A DNA stretch of 49,475 nucleotides from assembly GCA_040878005.1 (NCBI GenBank), contig JBBDMW010000069.1, forward strand, positions 1 through 49,475, written 5' to 3'. The notes under the pieces were generated by a model. It was not told the origin of the DNA, did not search any database, and saw only the letters and a program-made list of their open reading frames with translations. The translations under genes were made by a program, and so were the position numbers. Shown here piece after piece: positions 23,898 to 32,311 of this stretch; the stretch's first letter is position 1; the number at the start of each line of letters is the position of its first letter. The stretch comes from JBBDMW01 sp040878005. GTDB taxonomy: Bacteria; Chloroflexota; Dehalococcoidia; Lucifugimonadales; Lucifugimonadaceae.

Positions 23898-25385
23898 TCA
23901 GATACCGCTCAACTCCAGGGTGGCGACAGTGGAGTGGTCCAGGTCAAGAACGCGAATCGCGTGGTTGTTTGTGTCAGCCACGAAGATCCGGCTGTCTGCC
24001 ATTGCCAGTCCCGCAGGCTCGTTGAACGATGCGCCGGGAGCCGGGCCGTCAGATGAGCCCTTGGTCCCGTGGCCGGCGACGGTCGTGACACGCAGCGTGT
24101 TGAGGTCGATGGATTTAATCCGGTGGTTGTAGGAGTCGGCAATGTAGATGGTGTCACCAGAGACGGCTATGCCCTGCACATGCTGTAGCTGCGCCTCTTT
24201 GCCCACGCCGTCACGGTCGCCGAAGTCGAACAGGCCGGTGCCCACCAGCGTCACCACCCGGCCGCCATCGCCCATCTTCGCCGCCCGCACCGAGCTTGTT
24301 TCGCTGTCGGCGAAGAACACGTTGTCGCCGCTGACGGCCACGCCGTAAGGCTGTGCCAGGCGCGCCTTGTCACGAGGGCCGTCAACGATGTCTTCTCCTC
24401 CGTCCCCTGCAAAGGGTTGTATGAGATTGGCGGCAAGGTCCAAGAACCACAGTTGGTGGAAGCCCGCCATGGCGATGTACAACACGTCATCATGGAGCGC
24501 CAGGTCATACGGGGAGTTGAGGGGATTGGCGAACGGCTCGCCGCCGGTGTGGCGATAAAGCGACTGCTCGCCAGTGCCTGCGATGGTCGCCACGGTGCGG
24601 GCGGCAAGGTCCGCTTTGCGGATGGTGTGGCTGCCTGCATCCGCCACATAAAGAATGTCGCCGTCGACCGCCATGCCCTGCGGGTTGTCGAACACGGCGG
24701 CATCAAACGGCCCGTCTGCACTGCCCGCCTCGCCTGAGCCGATGACTTCGGTGACATGTCCTTCGAAATCGCTGACCAGCACCCGGTGGTGGTTGGAGTC
24801 GGCAATGAACAGGCGTCCTGTGCTCGCATCCGCCTCGATCTTTCCGGGGAAGGCGAGCGGCCTCTGCTCGGCCTTCTCAGCCTCAAGCTGGTAAGGCAAC
24901 AGTCTGCGGTCAAGTACGCCCTGGTGGGCAAACTCGGCGATCATCTCAGCGACCGTCCGGTCCATCGCGTCGAACGGAAATTCGCCTTCGTGTCGGCCGA
25001 TCACCCTGCCAGTGGGGTCGATAAACATCAGAGTTGGCCACGCCCTGACTGCGTACGACTGCCAGACAGCAAAGTCACGGTCGTTGATGACCGGATGCTC
25101 AATGCCATAGCGCATCACGGCTTCACGGACGTTTTCGGTTTCTTTCTCAGTGGTGAACTTTGCCGAGTGAACGCCAATGACTGCCAGGGTATCCCTGTGC
25201 TTCCGCTCCAGCTCCCGCAACTGCGGGAGTATGTGCATGCAGTTGATTCAGCAGTACGTCCAGAAGTCAAGGATTACGAGCTTGCCGCGCAGGTCAGACA
25301 TCGAAAGTGGCGACTCGACGTTCAGCCAGTCGAGGCGCTGCGGGAACTCGGGAGCGTTCACCTTGCCGGCGTACTTGGTCGTCAT
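23898..25385 (-). CDS. Selenocysteine-containing thioredoxin/NHL-repeat protein (in-frame UGA)
   Basis: The product has 495 residues if UGA at 25248-25250 is read as Sec. Residues 1-45 end in LVILDFWTYC; codon 46 is TGA; the frame continues INCMHILPQLRELERKHRD and stays open to 23898. Related thioredoxin-NHL proteins (including NHLRC2) have CCINC here, so UGA replaces the first Cys of the redox CxxC, giving UxxC. A hairpin fitting a bacterial SECIS follows. Residues about 1-165 are thioredoxin/TlpA-like, with the cis-proline region WPTLMFI. Residues about 180-495 form a beta-propeller of NHL repeats (IADSNHHRV, VADAGSHTI, IADSYNHRI, VADTNNHAI). The start is ATG 25385 with GGAGG upstream. No signal peptide is seen. 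A likely role is thiol/disulfide or peroxide chemistry; the substrate is unknown. Confidence 0.85.
25212..25250 (-). promoter_or_regulatory. UGA codon with bacterial SECIS-like hairpin
   Basis: On the reverse strand, UGA (25250-25248) is followed after 18 bases by CTCCCGC-AGTT-GCGGGAG, a 7-bp perfect stem with a four-base loop containing G and U. Bacterial SECIS elements lie within the coding region just 3' of UGA, with a G near the loop start, and recruit SelB. Spacing and loop fit. The stem can also be drawn with eight pairs and a tight loop. Confidence 0.75.
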
Positions 25386-25497
25386 GCGGATCCTCCGGAG
25401 GGTGACAATGGGACGTGTTTCAATTGTGGCACACTTGCAAGGTGCGGCCTGAGGACATCGGGAAGATTGCGAGGACGTTGGAGGACATTGCACGGAA

Positions 25498-25941
25498 ATG
25501 ACAGCACAGCAGCCAATCACTGTGGACGATCCGCGGCAGGCGGCCCGGGAGTGGTTCGCCAGGCTGAGTGAGTATTGTGCGGCAGTTGATTACGAGAGCG
25601 CCAAAGAAATCTTCGCTGATGATGTAGCGTCATTCGGTACGAAGGCAGACATTGTCAGTGGACTGGACCCGCTGCAAAAGAATCAGTGGGAAGGCATATG
25701 GCCAAATATTGAGAACTTCAAGATCGACCTCGACAGCGTGCGGAGCGGCGGAAACGGCAGCGTGGCATGGGGCGCGGCCGTGTGGACCTCAACGGGATTC
25801 GACCAGGACGAGCAGCCTTTTCACCGTCCCGGCAGGGCCACCGTTGCGCTTGAGAAGCGCGGCGGCAGGTGGCTTGCAGTGCACACGCACTTCTCACTGA
25901 ACCCGGGTACGCCTGCACGCACGTACGGGCGCAACGCGTAA
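25498..25941 (+). CDS. NTF2/SnoaL-like domain protein
   Basis: This 147-residue protein has the cone-shaped alpha+beta NTF2-like fold. It opens with a helix around AREWFARLSEYCAAVDYESA and a following FADDVASFGT strand. It ends with beta-strands containing GRATVALEKRGGRWLAVHTH and FSLNPG, the typical finish of DUF4440/SnoaL-like ketosteroid-isomerase relatives. Such proteins bind small hydrophobic ligands or act as isomerases or hydrolases; the active residues are not predictable here. It is divergent from the selenoprotein gene, with about 110 bp between the starts, so they may share a control region. Confidence 0.75.
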   Translation: MTAQQPITVDDPRQAAREWFARLSEYCAAVDYESAKEIFADDVASFGTKADIVSGLDPLQKNQWEGIWPNIENFKIDLDSVRSGGNGSVAWGAAVWTSTGFDQDEQPFHRPGRATVALEKRGGRWLAVHTHFSLNPGTPARTYGRNA

Positions 25942-26027
25942 GCGGTTGCAGCGTCAACTCTTTGTGCGCGGCCCGGCAACCATGTACCGTGGCTGGCCGT
26001 ACTGGAAGCCTAGGAGTCACCAATCGT

Positions 26028-26774
26028 ATGCAATGCCCCACGTGCGGCAATGAAGCCGTTGAAGGTGCAAGGTTCTGCAACCGCTGTGGGACAGAGCTTG
26101 GCCTGCGCTGCCAAGAGTGCGGAACGACCCTCCCGGAAGACAGCCAGTACTGCCATAACTGCGGCGCAGAGGTCTCCCGGTCTATGTCCGAAGGCAGCGA
26201 TGGCGCTGAGACTTATCGCCAGGCGGACCCGGGCGCTGACGTCGTGGAGTGTCCCCGGTGCGGACGCATAAACAGCGTAGAAGACAGCTTTTGCTTCAAC
26301 TGCGGGCTGCCCTTCGATGAGGTGCAGAGAACATTTGCGGAACCTTCCATGTCCGGAGTTGGGAGGCCGGCCGGCTTCTGGATCAGGCTGGGCGGGTGGA
26401 TCATGGATTCATTGCTGTTGAGCCTGGTTGTGGCTGCAATCTGGCCCGCCATATTTGAAGGTGCCTATGTTGACTATGTCTCCGGTGAGCGATTAGGGAC
26501 GGGATCAGAATTCACCTTCCTACTCGCCGTTAACGCCACGTACCACACATTGGCGGTTGGCATATGGGGCACAACCGTCGGCAAGCGACTGTTAGGGCTA
26601 TGGGTGGTGCGGCCGGGCGGCGGCCGGGTTGGCTTGGGAGGCGCGTTCGTGAGGTACCTGGGCACCATTCTGTCCAGCTTCCTCCTGCTCATCGGTTACC
26701 TGATGGTCTTGTTCAGGAGCGACCGGCGGGCGCTCCATGACCTGATTGCCAACACGTATGTAGTCAGAAAGTAG
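26028..26774 (+). CDS. RDD-family membrane protein with N-terminal triple zinc ribbon
   Basis: In this 248-residue protein, residues 1-50 hold two double-CxxC ribbons (CPTCGNEAVEGARFCNRCG and CQECGTTLPEDSQYCHNCG) and a third lies near residues 75-98 (CPRCGRINSVEDSFCFNCG). The RDD domain follows: FWIRLGGWIMDSLLL with the defining Arg and Asp, then TVGKRLLGLWVV and RRALHDLIANTYVV, with three membrane helices. RDD proteins include Na+/H+ antiporters and many uncharacterised members. AGGAG precedes the ATG at 26028. It is adjacent to a PrsW-type protease that also carries zinc ribbons, and the pair is probably one operon. Confidence 0.85.
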   Translation: MQCPTCGNEAVEGARFCNRCGTELGLRCQECGTTLPEDSQYCHNCGAEVSRSMSEGSDGAETYRQADPGADVVECPRCGRINSVEDSFCFNCGLPFDEVQRTFAEPSMSGVGRPAGFWIRLGGWIMDSLLLSLVVAAIWPAIFEGAYVDYVSGERLGTGSEFTFLLAVNATYHTLAVGIWGTTVGKRLLGLWVVRPGGGRVGLGGAFVRYLGTILSSFLLLIGYLMVLFRSDRRALHDLIANTYVVRK

Positions 26775-26783
26775 CCAGGCAAG

Positions 26784-27647
26784 TTGACCGCAGCGGTAAT
26801 TCTTGTAGCTGCGATCACGCCGGGCATTTTCTGGCTCTGGTTCTTCACGCGCGGGAGGAGCTACCACCCGCGGCCGCGCCGCCTCCTGGTGGGCACGTTC
26901 TTCCTGGGAGCAATGTCAACGGTGCCCGCGGGCTTGATAGAGTTTGCGCTGATACCGGCTGACTCATGGGGGGCGTCAACGGCCATCGGCGCGGTGGCGT
27001 TCGTGATGTTCTTCATCGTGGGGCCGGTGGAGGAGACCAGCAAGTTCCTGGCCGTGCGGTTCGGCGCTTTCCGGACAGGGTACTTCGAGGAGCCGCTGGA
27101 CGGCCTTATTTACAGCACCGCAGCCAGCCTTGGGTTCGCTTCAGCCGAGAACGTGCTGTACGCGATCACGTACGGGCCAGAAGTGATGATTGTGCGCGGG
27201 CCCTTGAGCACAGTGGCGCACCTGGTTTTCGGAGCGGCGTGGGGCCTGGCGCTGGGACTCCGGGCACGCAGGCGCGGGTTCAGCGCCCTGACGTTGCTGG
27301 GGCTGGCGGGCGCGGCCATAACACACGGAGCATTCAACGTATCGGCCGCAGCGGGCCTGCCTCTGTTGGCCATTGCATTAGTGGTAATTGGCGCGCTGGT
27401 CGTGGCCCGCATGTACCGGTGGGCACAGCGGGTTTCACCTTTCCGGCTCCGCAGGAATGTACCGCTGGTGGCATGCCGTGTGTGCCACAACGAGTACAGG
27501 CTGGGCAGCAGGTTCTGCTCGCAGTGCGGCAGCCCGGCATCCGACGATGACCCGGCGTTGATATGCGGCAACTGCAGGAAGATAAGCCGCGCTGACGCCC
27601 GCTTCTGTGTTTCGTGCGGCGACAGGTTCGTAAAGCGGCCGTCCTGA
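26784..27647 (+). CDS. PrsW-family intramembrane metalloprotease with C-terminal zinc ribbons
   Basis: The 287-residue product starts at TTG 26784, nine bases after the RDD stop. About eight membrane helices carry the PrsW/CPBP motifs: GPVEETSKFLAV (EExxK), HLVFGAAWG (His) and ITHGAFN (His), which should bind catalytic zinc. The cytoplasmic tail holds two ribbons, CRVCHNEYRLGSRFCSQCG and CGNCRKISRADARFCVSCG. PrsW of Bacillus cleaves the anti-sigma factor RsiW. Here the extra ribbons and the operon partner with the same ribbons suggest a sensing complex; the substrate is unknown. Confidence 0.87.
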   Translation: MTAAVILVAAITPGIFWLWFFTRGRSYHPRPRRLLVGTFFLGAMSTVPAGLIEFALIPADSWGASTAIGAVAFVMFFIVGPVEETSKFLAVRFGAFRTGYFEEPLDGLIYSTAASLGFASAENVLYAITYGPEVMIVRGPLSTVAHLVFGAAWGLALGLRARRRGFSALTLLGLAGAAITHGAFNVSAAAGLPLLAIALVVIGALVVARMYRWAQRVSPFRLRRNVPLVACRVCHNEYRLGSRFCSQCGSPASDDDPALICGNCRKISRADARFCVSCGDRFVKRPS

Positions 27648-27667
27648 AGATGCATGGGAAACCAGTT

Positions 27668-28009
27668 TCAGTTAATCACGGGCTCTGACTCGGCCCAATC
27701 ACCTTCAAGAGGCAGCCCGTTGGCTTCCCAGTCAGCAATGCCGCCAGCATACCTGCGGACATTACTGAACCCGTTAGAAGTCAACAAGTGATAGGCGTAT
27801 TTGCTGGCGGAACAACCCTCGTCTGAACAATAGACGACAATTTCGTCGGAAGGCTTGAGCTGCGACATGGCCTGGGGCGGGTCATTGATTTGAATGGAGC
27901 CCGGGATGTGTTTGACTTTGAACGCCCAGGCACTGAGAACCATCACCAGCTTGAAATCGTCTCCACTATCGATCTTCTTTTTGAGCTCATCTCTATCTAT
28001 TAACTGCAT
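27668..28009 (-). CDS. Rhodanese-like domain protein
   Basis: This 113-residue single rhodanese domain carries the catalytic cysteine in EIVVYCSDEGCSASKYAY. HIPGSIQINDP and GGIADWEANGLPLEGDW are the other conserved segments. Such proteins transfer sulfur from thiosulfate or persulfides, or act as phosphatases. A second Cys (EGC) lies inside the active-site loop. GAGGAG eight bases before the ATG at 28009 sets the start; upstream in-frame sequence is not needed. It converges on the PrsW gene and is followed upstream by a PHP hydrolase on the same strand. Confidence 0.88.
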   Translation of the reverse strand: MQLIDRDELKKKIDSGDDFKLVMVLSAWAFKVKHIPGSIQINDPPQAMSQLKPSDEIVVYCSDEGCSASKYAYHLLTSNGFSNVRRYAGGIADWEANGLPLEGDWAESEPVIN

Positions 28010-28126
28010 CTGCCGGTCTCCTCTTCGTGATGATTCCCCCGATGGTTTGCTGAGGTGAACCATCCCCAATTGCCGACTGTACAGCAGACGAGTATGCCAG
28101 AGGCAGCAAGTTGCGGGCAGGCATTG

Positions 28127-29044
28127 CTACCCCCCTGGCATGAACAGCGGCTGTGTCCAAGCCCGGGTGCCGCGCGATGAATAGACGGTGGCGCGGATGT
28201 ACACGTCCAGCCTTGAGGGGCGGTAGCGAGGCGCCAGGCCGTCTGCACTATCCAGGAGCTGCCCATGCTTGCCGGTAAAGACGGTCGTATATAGCGCCTC
28301 CCGCTCAGGTTCTATTTCCAGGACCACTTCGTGCTGCGTCATGCGCAGGTCCGACAGCGTGACTCCCGTGGAGGCGTAGAAGTCTCCACGGTCCATGGCC
28401 GACAGGAGGGCAGGCTGGGTGAAATCTTCAGTCCTGACCTGCACCCAGCCGCGGCCCGGATTGCAGCGGTCAAATAGAAACTCGCCCTGGAAGTGATGGG
28501 CGTCGTCCACGGCTATGCCCCACACCTGCTTGCCGGCGCTGAGCAGCCTGTCCCAAATCCCGACCGTGCTGGACCGGCCGCCGCCGCCTTCGTCGTTGGT
28601 CCACGGGTGGCCGTTGAATATTTCCATAAACGTGTAGCCATCGACCTGCCGAAGCTCCCGGTCATCGAACGCCCAGCGGAAGTTCGGATGGTTGATGGAC
28701 GCCATACCGCCAGCCTCACGTATGCGGTCAACGTTCTCCTGGAGCACCTGCACGACAGAGTCCGCGGTGGACGGCTCCACCAGCCGTTCAACGCCGTAGC
28801 CGTTCACGTGAAGCGGCTTCTCACCGATAGCCGAGGTAATCTCTTCGCCACGCACAAGCAGCGGCCATTTTGCCTGTTCAGCAGGCGGCGCATCGAGGAC
28901 GGTGAGGTGATTGTGGTCGGACAGCACCAGGAAATCGTAGCCGTGGTCGTGATACCACTCGGCCACGTGCTCCGGCTCTGTATCGCCATCGCTGTTGGTT
29001 GAGTGGGTATGGAGGTTGCCTTTGAACCATTTGAGACTGGACAT
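28127..29044 (-). CDS. PHP-domain (CehA/McbA-type) metallohydrolase
   Basis: This 305-residue protein begins with GNLHTHSTNSDGD (residues 9-21), the first metal-binding motif of PHP proteins. It continues with LVLSDHNHLT, LLVRGEEIT, ASINHPNFRWAF, MEIFNGH and GIAVDDAHHF, the later metal ligands. It lacks a polymerase-associated module and has the CehA-like C-terminal beta domain (IRATVYSSRGTRAWTQPLF). CehA hydrolyses carbaryl, but most relatives are phosphoesterases or have no known substrate. It is cytoplasmic, with no signal peptide. The gene is divergent from the DinB-like gene. Confidence 0.88.
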   Translation of the reverse strand: MSSLKWFKGNLHTHSTNSDGDTEPEHVAEWYHDHGYDFLVLSDHNHLTVLDAPPAEQAKWPLLVRGEEITSAIGEKPLHVNGYGVERLVEPSTADSVVQVLQENVDRIREAGGMASINHPNFRWAFDDRELRQVDGYTFMEIFNGHPWTNDEGGGGRSSTVGIWDRLLSAGKQVWGIAVDDAHHFQGEFLFDRCNPGRGWVQVRTEDFTQPALLSAMDRGDFYASTGVTLSDLRMTQHEVVLEIEPEREALYTTVFTGKHGQLLDSADGLAPRYRPSRLDVYIRATVYSSRGTRAWTQPLFMPGG

Positions 29045-29193
29045 GTATGGAGCCTGACTGCCTTGGGGCGTTGCCGTGTACTGTGAACCGGAGCTTACGG
29101 ATGATATGTGCCGAGGGTTAAGACGAATGTTGACACAAAGCCGCGTCGGCCAGACACTCTGCGCTCATTACATCCTTAGCGGAACCTGGTGTT

Positions 29194-29853
29194 ATGTCCC
29201 AGCAAACACATCCCGATTATGCCCCGGCGCGCGTTCTATTTCCGGAGTACTGGTCACTGGATGCCATGGTACGCGCGGAAATAGAAGGACTTACCGACGA
29301 GCAGCTCGACTGGGAATCCGGCCAGTGGGGATGGAGCGAGTGGAGCATTCGGCGACAGGTAAGCCACATGGGGTCGCTCGTCTACCGGTGGATGTTGGAA
29401 CGCTGGGGTGACCAGGTATTCCCCTATGGCAGCGGCATCACTGACGAGCAGTACAGGAAATTCTCATCCGCTGACTTCGACCGTCGAATGGACGAACGGG
29501 AGTACTGGGACATAGCGGACATCGTGGCTGCCCTCACAGATGCCGTAAAGCTTGCCCGCCGCGTGCTGGAGATGGAGACCGTGGGATCACTGCGCGTCAG
29601 GCTGATCCCGCACAGGGTATCGCCCCAGTGGCCGCTCATGGTGCAGGCGCATCCCCGCGGCGTGGACCTCGGCGGCGACGGCAGGCCTGCGACAATAACG
29701 CTGGAGGCTACGTTCCGGCACATGTACTTCGAATACATTACGCATCTCTACAACATCCAGCGGCTCAAGCGGGCGCAGGGGCTCCCGGCCATCGTCAGGC
29801 TGCCGCGTGAGGGGTACTGGACGGTGCCCGGCTGGGATGTGAGCGAGCCGTAA
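29194..29853 (+). CDS. DinB/YfiT-like putative metalloenzyme
   Basis: This 219-residue protein has the DinB four-helix pattern: a helix ending LTDEQLDWESGQWGWSEWSI, then RRQVSHMGSLVYRWM with a conserved His, and a late FRHMYFEYITHLYNIQRL with the second His pair. These histidines usually bind Ni2+ or Zn2+. DinB-like proteins act as thiol-dependent transferases or isomerases (mycothiol, bacillithiol). It lies 51 bp upstream of two NAD-dependent epimerase genes on the same strand, so it may be the first gene of that operon. The substrate is unknown. Confidence 0.75.
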   Translation: MSQQTHPDYAPARVLFPEYWSLDAMVRAEIEGLTDEQLDWESGQWGWSEWSIRRQVSHMGSLVYRWMLERWGDQVFPYGSGITDEQYRKFSSADFDRRMDEREYWDIADIVAALTDAVKLARRVLEMETVGSLRVRLIPHRVSPQWPLMVQAHPRGVDLGGDGRPATITLEATFRHMYFEYITHLYNIQRLKRAQGLPAIVRLPREGYWTVPGWDVSEP

Positions 29854-29904
29854 GGTTGTCCGCAGACGCGGCTGGTTTTCAACAGCAGGATTTGGAGAGT
29901 CACA

Positions 29905-30804
29905 GTGGAGCAATCGAAACGGACGGTGCTGGTCACGGGCGGCGCAGGGTACCTGGCCGGCCAACTGTTGCCTGAGTTCGCCGAGCGCTACAGCCTGAGG
30001 CTTGTGGACGTGGTAGCACGGCCGGCGACTGATACCTCGCCAGAAGTCTTCGCTGCTGACATGACCGACCCCGACACAAGCACATTCCGTCACCATTTCG
30101 ACGGTGTGGACACTGTGATCCACCTTGCATACAAGAACCCCGGCGGCGTATGGGGAGATGCCGTACCGCCGTTCGAGCGGTTCCCCATTGAGATGCAGAA
30201 CATCCAGATGGCGTACAACGTTTTGCAATGCGCCTATGAGGCTGGAGCGAGGCGCGTCCTGCTGGCAAGCTCAAACGCCACTACAAGCTGGACCGAGCAG
30301 AACCGCATCCATACGCGCAAGCAGGACATGATCCATCCGGAGGCAGCCCCATATTCGGCCACGTTCTACGGGTGGGCTAAGATCTCATACGAGCAGCTGG
30401 GCTTCCTGTTCGCCAACGGCAACATTGGCCGCCAGCTGCAGGTCGTTTCGATGCGCATCGGCGCGCCAAGACCGATCCCGGTGGAGTCGTACAACGGTGA
30501 CATGCGCCGGTACAAGCGTGACCTCGGGGCGTATGTCAGCCCGCGCGATCTACGGCAGTTCATGGTGAAGGCCATCGAGACCGAAAACATTGAGAACGAG
30601 GACGGCATACCGTACCTGCCGGTGTACGGGGTGAGCGACAACACCCGCCGGTTCTGGGCGCTGGAAAGTGCCCGGCGAGTTCTTGGGTTTGAGCCGGAAG
30701 ACGACTCCGAGGTTATTTGGGCGGATGATATTGCCCACGCGTTGACTCAGCCTGACGGCGAGGCGAGTCCGGGCCGCGTCGGTCACACGCCACCACACGC
30801 CTGA
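29905..30804 (+). CDS. NAD(P)-dependent epimerase/dehydratase (extended SDR), copy 1
   Basis: This 299-residue protein has a Rossmann start, VLVTGGAGYLAGQLL, and the SDR catalytic pair in FYGWAKISYEQ (Tyr-x3-Lys), preceded by LLASSNATTSW (Ser). The start is GTG at 29905 with GGAG upstream. Extended SDRs of this type oxidise or epimerise sugars, often UDP- or free hexuronates (uronate dehydrogenase-like). The next gene is clearly paralogous, sharing QMA-NV-AYxAGxRR, FYGWAK and YLSPRDLRQ-like segments. The pair probably arose by tandem duplication and could act on related sugar acids. Confidence 0.9.
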   Translation: MEQSKRTVLVTGGAGYLAGQLLPEFAERYSLRLVDVVARPATDTSPEVFAADMTDPDTSTFRHHFDGVDTVIHLAYKNPGGVWGDAVPPFERFPIEMQNIQMAYNVLQCAYEAGARRVLLASSNATTSWTEQNRIHTRKQDMIHPEAAPYSATFYGWAKISYEQLGFLFANGNIGRQLQVVSMRIGAPRPIPVESYNGDMRRYKRDLGAYVSPRDLRQFMVKAIETENIENEDGIPYLPVYGVSDNTRRFWALESARRVLGFEPEDDSEVIWADDIAHALTQPDGEASPGRVGHTPPHA

Positions 30805-30834
30805 TCGGACGCGGTAAGGAGAATCAAGGAAGCC

Positions 30835-31755
30835 ATGGCGGAGAAGCGAAAAGTTCTTATCACGGGTGCGACCGGTTACATCGCCTCGCAGATGCTCGAT
30901 GAGTACAGGGAACGGTACGACCTGACTCTGGTGGACGTGAAGAACACCGACCCCAAAGGCAATGAGGTCGCGGATGTCGTCATCGCGGACCTGTCCGACC
31001 TGGACCGCGCTTCCTACCAGCCGCTGTTCGACGGTGTCGATGCGGTGGTCCACCTGGGCTACAAGCGCTCCAGTGCCGGTGGTGTTTTCGGCGACGCAGT
31101 GGCGCACATAGACCGCTTCGATGTGGAGCTTTCGAATGTGCAGATGGCCAACAACGTGTACCGTGCCGCATACGACGCTGGGGTACGGCGGATGGTGGTG
31201 GCAAGCTCCAATCACGCTGCCGACTGGTATGAGCAAGCTCTTGTCCACCAGCGCCTGAAGGATGTGGTATCTACCACAGACCTGCCAGTCTCCGACAACT
31301 TCTACGGCTGGGCCAAGGCTGCGTATGAGTTGCTCTCATGGCCGTACGCCTGCGGCAAGTTCGGCCGAAAGTTGGAATTCGTGCATGTGCGCATTGGGTT
31401 CACTCTTGAGATCGACGTAGAGGGTCTGGAGGGCGAAGGGCCAGGCGTGCCGCCGGCCATGACAGGCATGGCGAACTTCAAACGGTACCTCGGGGCATAT
31501 CTCAGCCCGCGCGATTTGCGGCAGCTGGTGAGAAAAGGGATTGAGACTCCCGACATAAACGACAGAGACGGCGTGCCCTTCGTGATCGTCTACGGAATCA
31601 GCGGCAACACGCGGGCGTTCTGGTCGCTGGATACGGCCCGCAACGTGCTGGGCTATGAACCGGAAGACGATTCCGAGGTCAGGTTTGCGAAAGACGTTCA
31701 CCGGTTGCTGACCGGCAAGGGCGCCGGCGTGGCCGGTGGGCGAGTGGGAGTTTAG
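30835..31755 (+). CDS. NAD(P)-dependent epimerase/dehydratase (extended SDR), copy 2
   Basis: This 306-residue paralogue of the preceding gene has the cofactor loop VLITGATGYIASQML and the catalytic FYGWAKAAYELL. AAGGA and GGAAG lie before the ATG at 30835. It has diverged most in the substrate-binding middle, with an extra Gly/Glu-rich insertion (EGLEGEGPGVPPAM) absent from copy 1. That suggests a different substrate. It is the last gene of the DinB-SDR-SDR set. Confidence 0.9.
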   Translation: MAEKRKVLITGATGYIASQMLDEYRERYDLTLVDVKNTDPKGNEVADVVIADLSDLDRASYQPLFDGVDAVVHLGYKRSSAGGVFGDAVAHIDRFDVELSNVQMANNVYRAAYDAGVRRMVVASSNHAADWYEQALVHQRLKDVVSTTDLPVSDNFYGWAKAAYELLSWPYACGKFGRKLEFVHVRIGFTLEIDVEGLEGEGPGVPPAMTGMANFKRYLGAYLSPRDLRQLVRKGIETPDINDRDGVPFVIVYGISGNTRAFWSLDTARNVLGYEPEDDSEVRFAKDVHRLLTGKGAGVAGGRVGV

Positions 31756-31791
31756 AGAGGCGGCGTCGTTCGGATCAGGAAAGGCCCCGTG

Positions 31792-32154
31792 TCACCCCAG
31801 CAGGACCAGTGCCCACACGACCACTGCGTTCACTATGGACAAAAAGACTGCGGCGGAGCCCATGTCCTTGGCACGCCCGGACAGCTCGTGAAACTCCGTG
31901 CCAACACGGTTGACCACCGTCTCAATGGCCGAGTTCAGCATTTCCACCACCAGGACAACGAGTAGCGATCCAATGAGCAGCGCCCGTTCGACTCCGGTGT
32001 CGCCCAGCCACAGCGCCACTGGAACGGCGACGGCGAAGATCACAAGCTCCTGGCGAAACGCCTCCTGGTGCCTTACCGCGGCCATTAGGCCCAGGCAGGT
32101 GAACCTGACGGCGTCCAGGAGGTGTAGTGGGCCGTTTCGACTGAACTTCTGCAT
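31792..32154 (-). CDS. dgkA: Diacylglycerol/undecaprenol kinase (DgkA family)
   Basis: The 120-residue product from ATG 32154 has three membrane helices and the signature EMLNSAIETVVNR, followed by HELSGRAKDMGSAAVF, which holds catalytic and substrate residues. EAFRQE near residue 30 is the N-terminal amphipathic motif. The enzyme phosphorylates diacylglycerol or undecaprenol at the membrane, recycling lipid carriers. The position equivalent to E. coli Asp80 is Asn (VVNR instead of VVDR). A longer frame to 32187 exists, but the shorter one matches the family start. It converges on the SDR genes. Confidence 0.88.
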   Translation of the reverse strand: MQKFSRNGPLHLLDAVRFTCLGLMAAVRHQEAFRQELVIFAVAVPVALWLGDTGVERALLIGSLLVVLVVEMLNSAIETVVNRVGTEFHELSGRAKDMGSAAVFLSIVNAVVVWALVLLG

Positions 32155-32311
32155 GCTGCAAGCGCGTTCCGGTGGAATGAGCGGCAAATCAGCGTGAGCA
32201 TACCCTGATGTGGCAGGCGCAGGCGTTACTGTGCGGTTACCGGTTCAGCGGCTGCCTGCCAGTACCATCCCAGTACGATCAACGATATGCACGGGTCGCA
32301 CGTGCGAATGG

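Noticed and set aside
25248..25250. TGA as an ordinary stop making two genes or a pseudogene
   Set aside because: It falls exactly on a redox cysteine, is followed by a SECIS-like hairpin, and the frame continues intact through the NHL domain.
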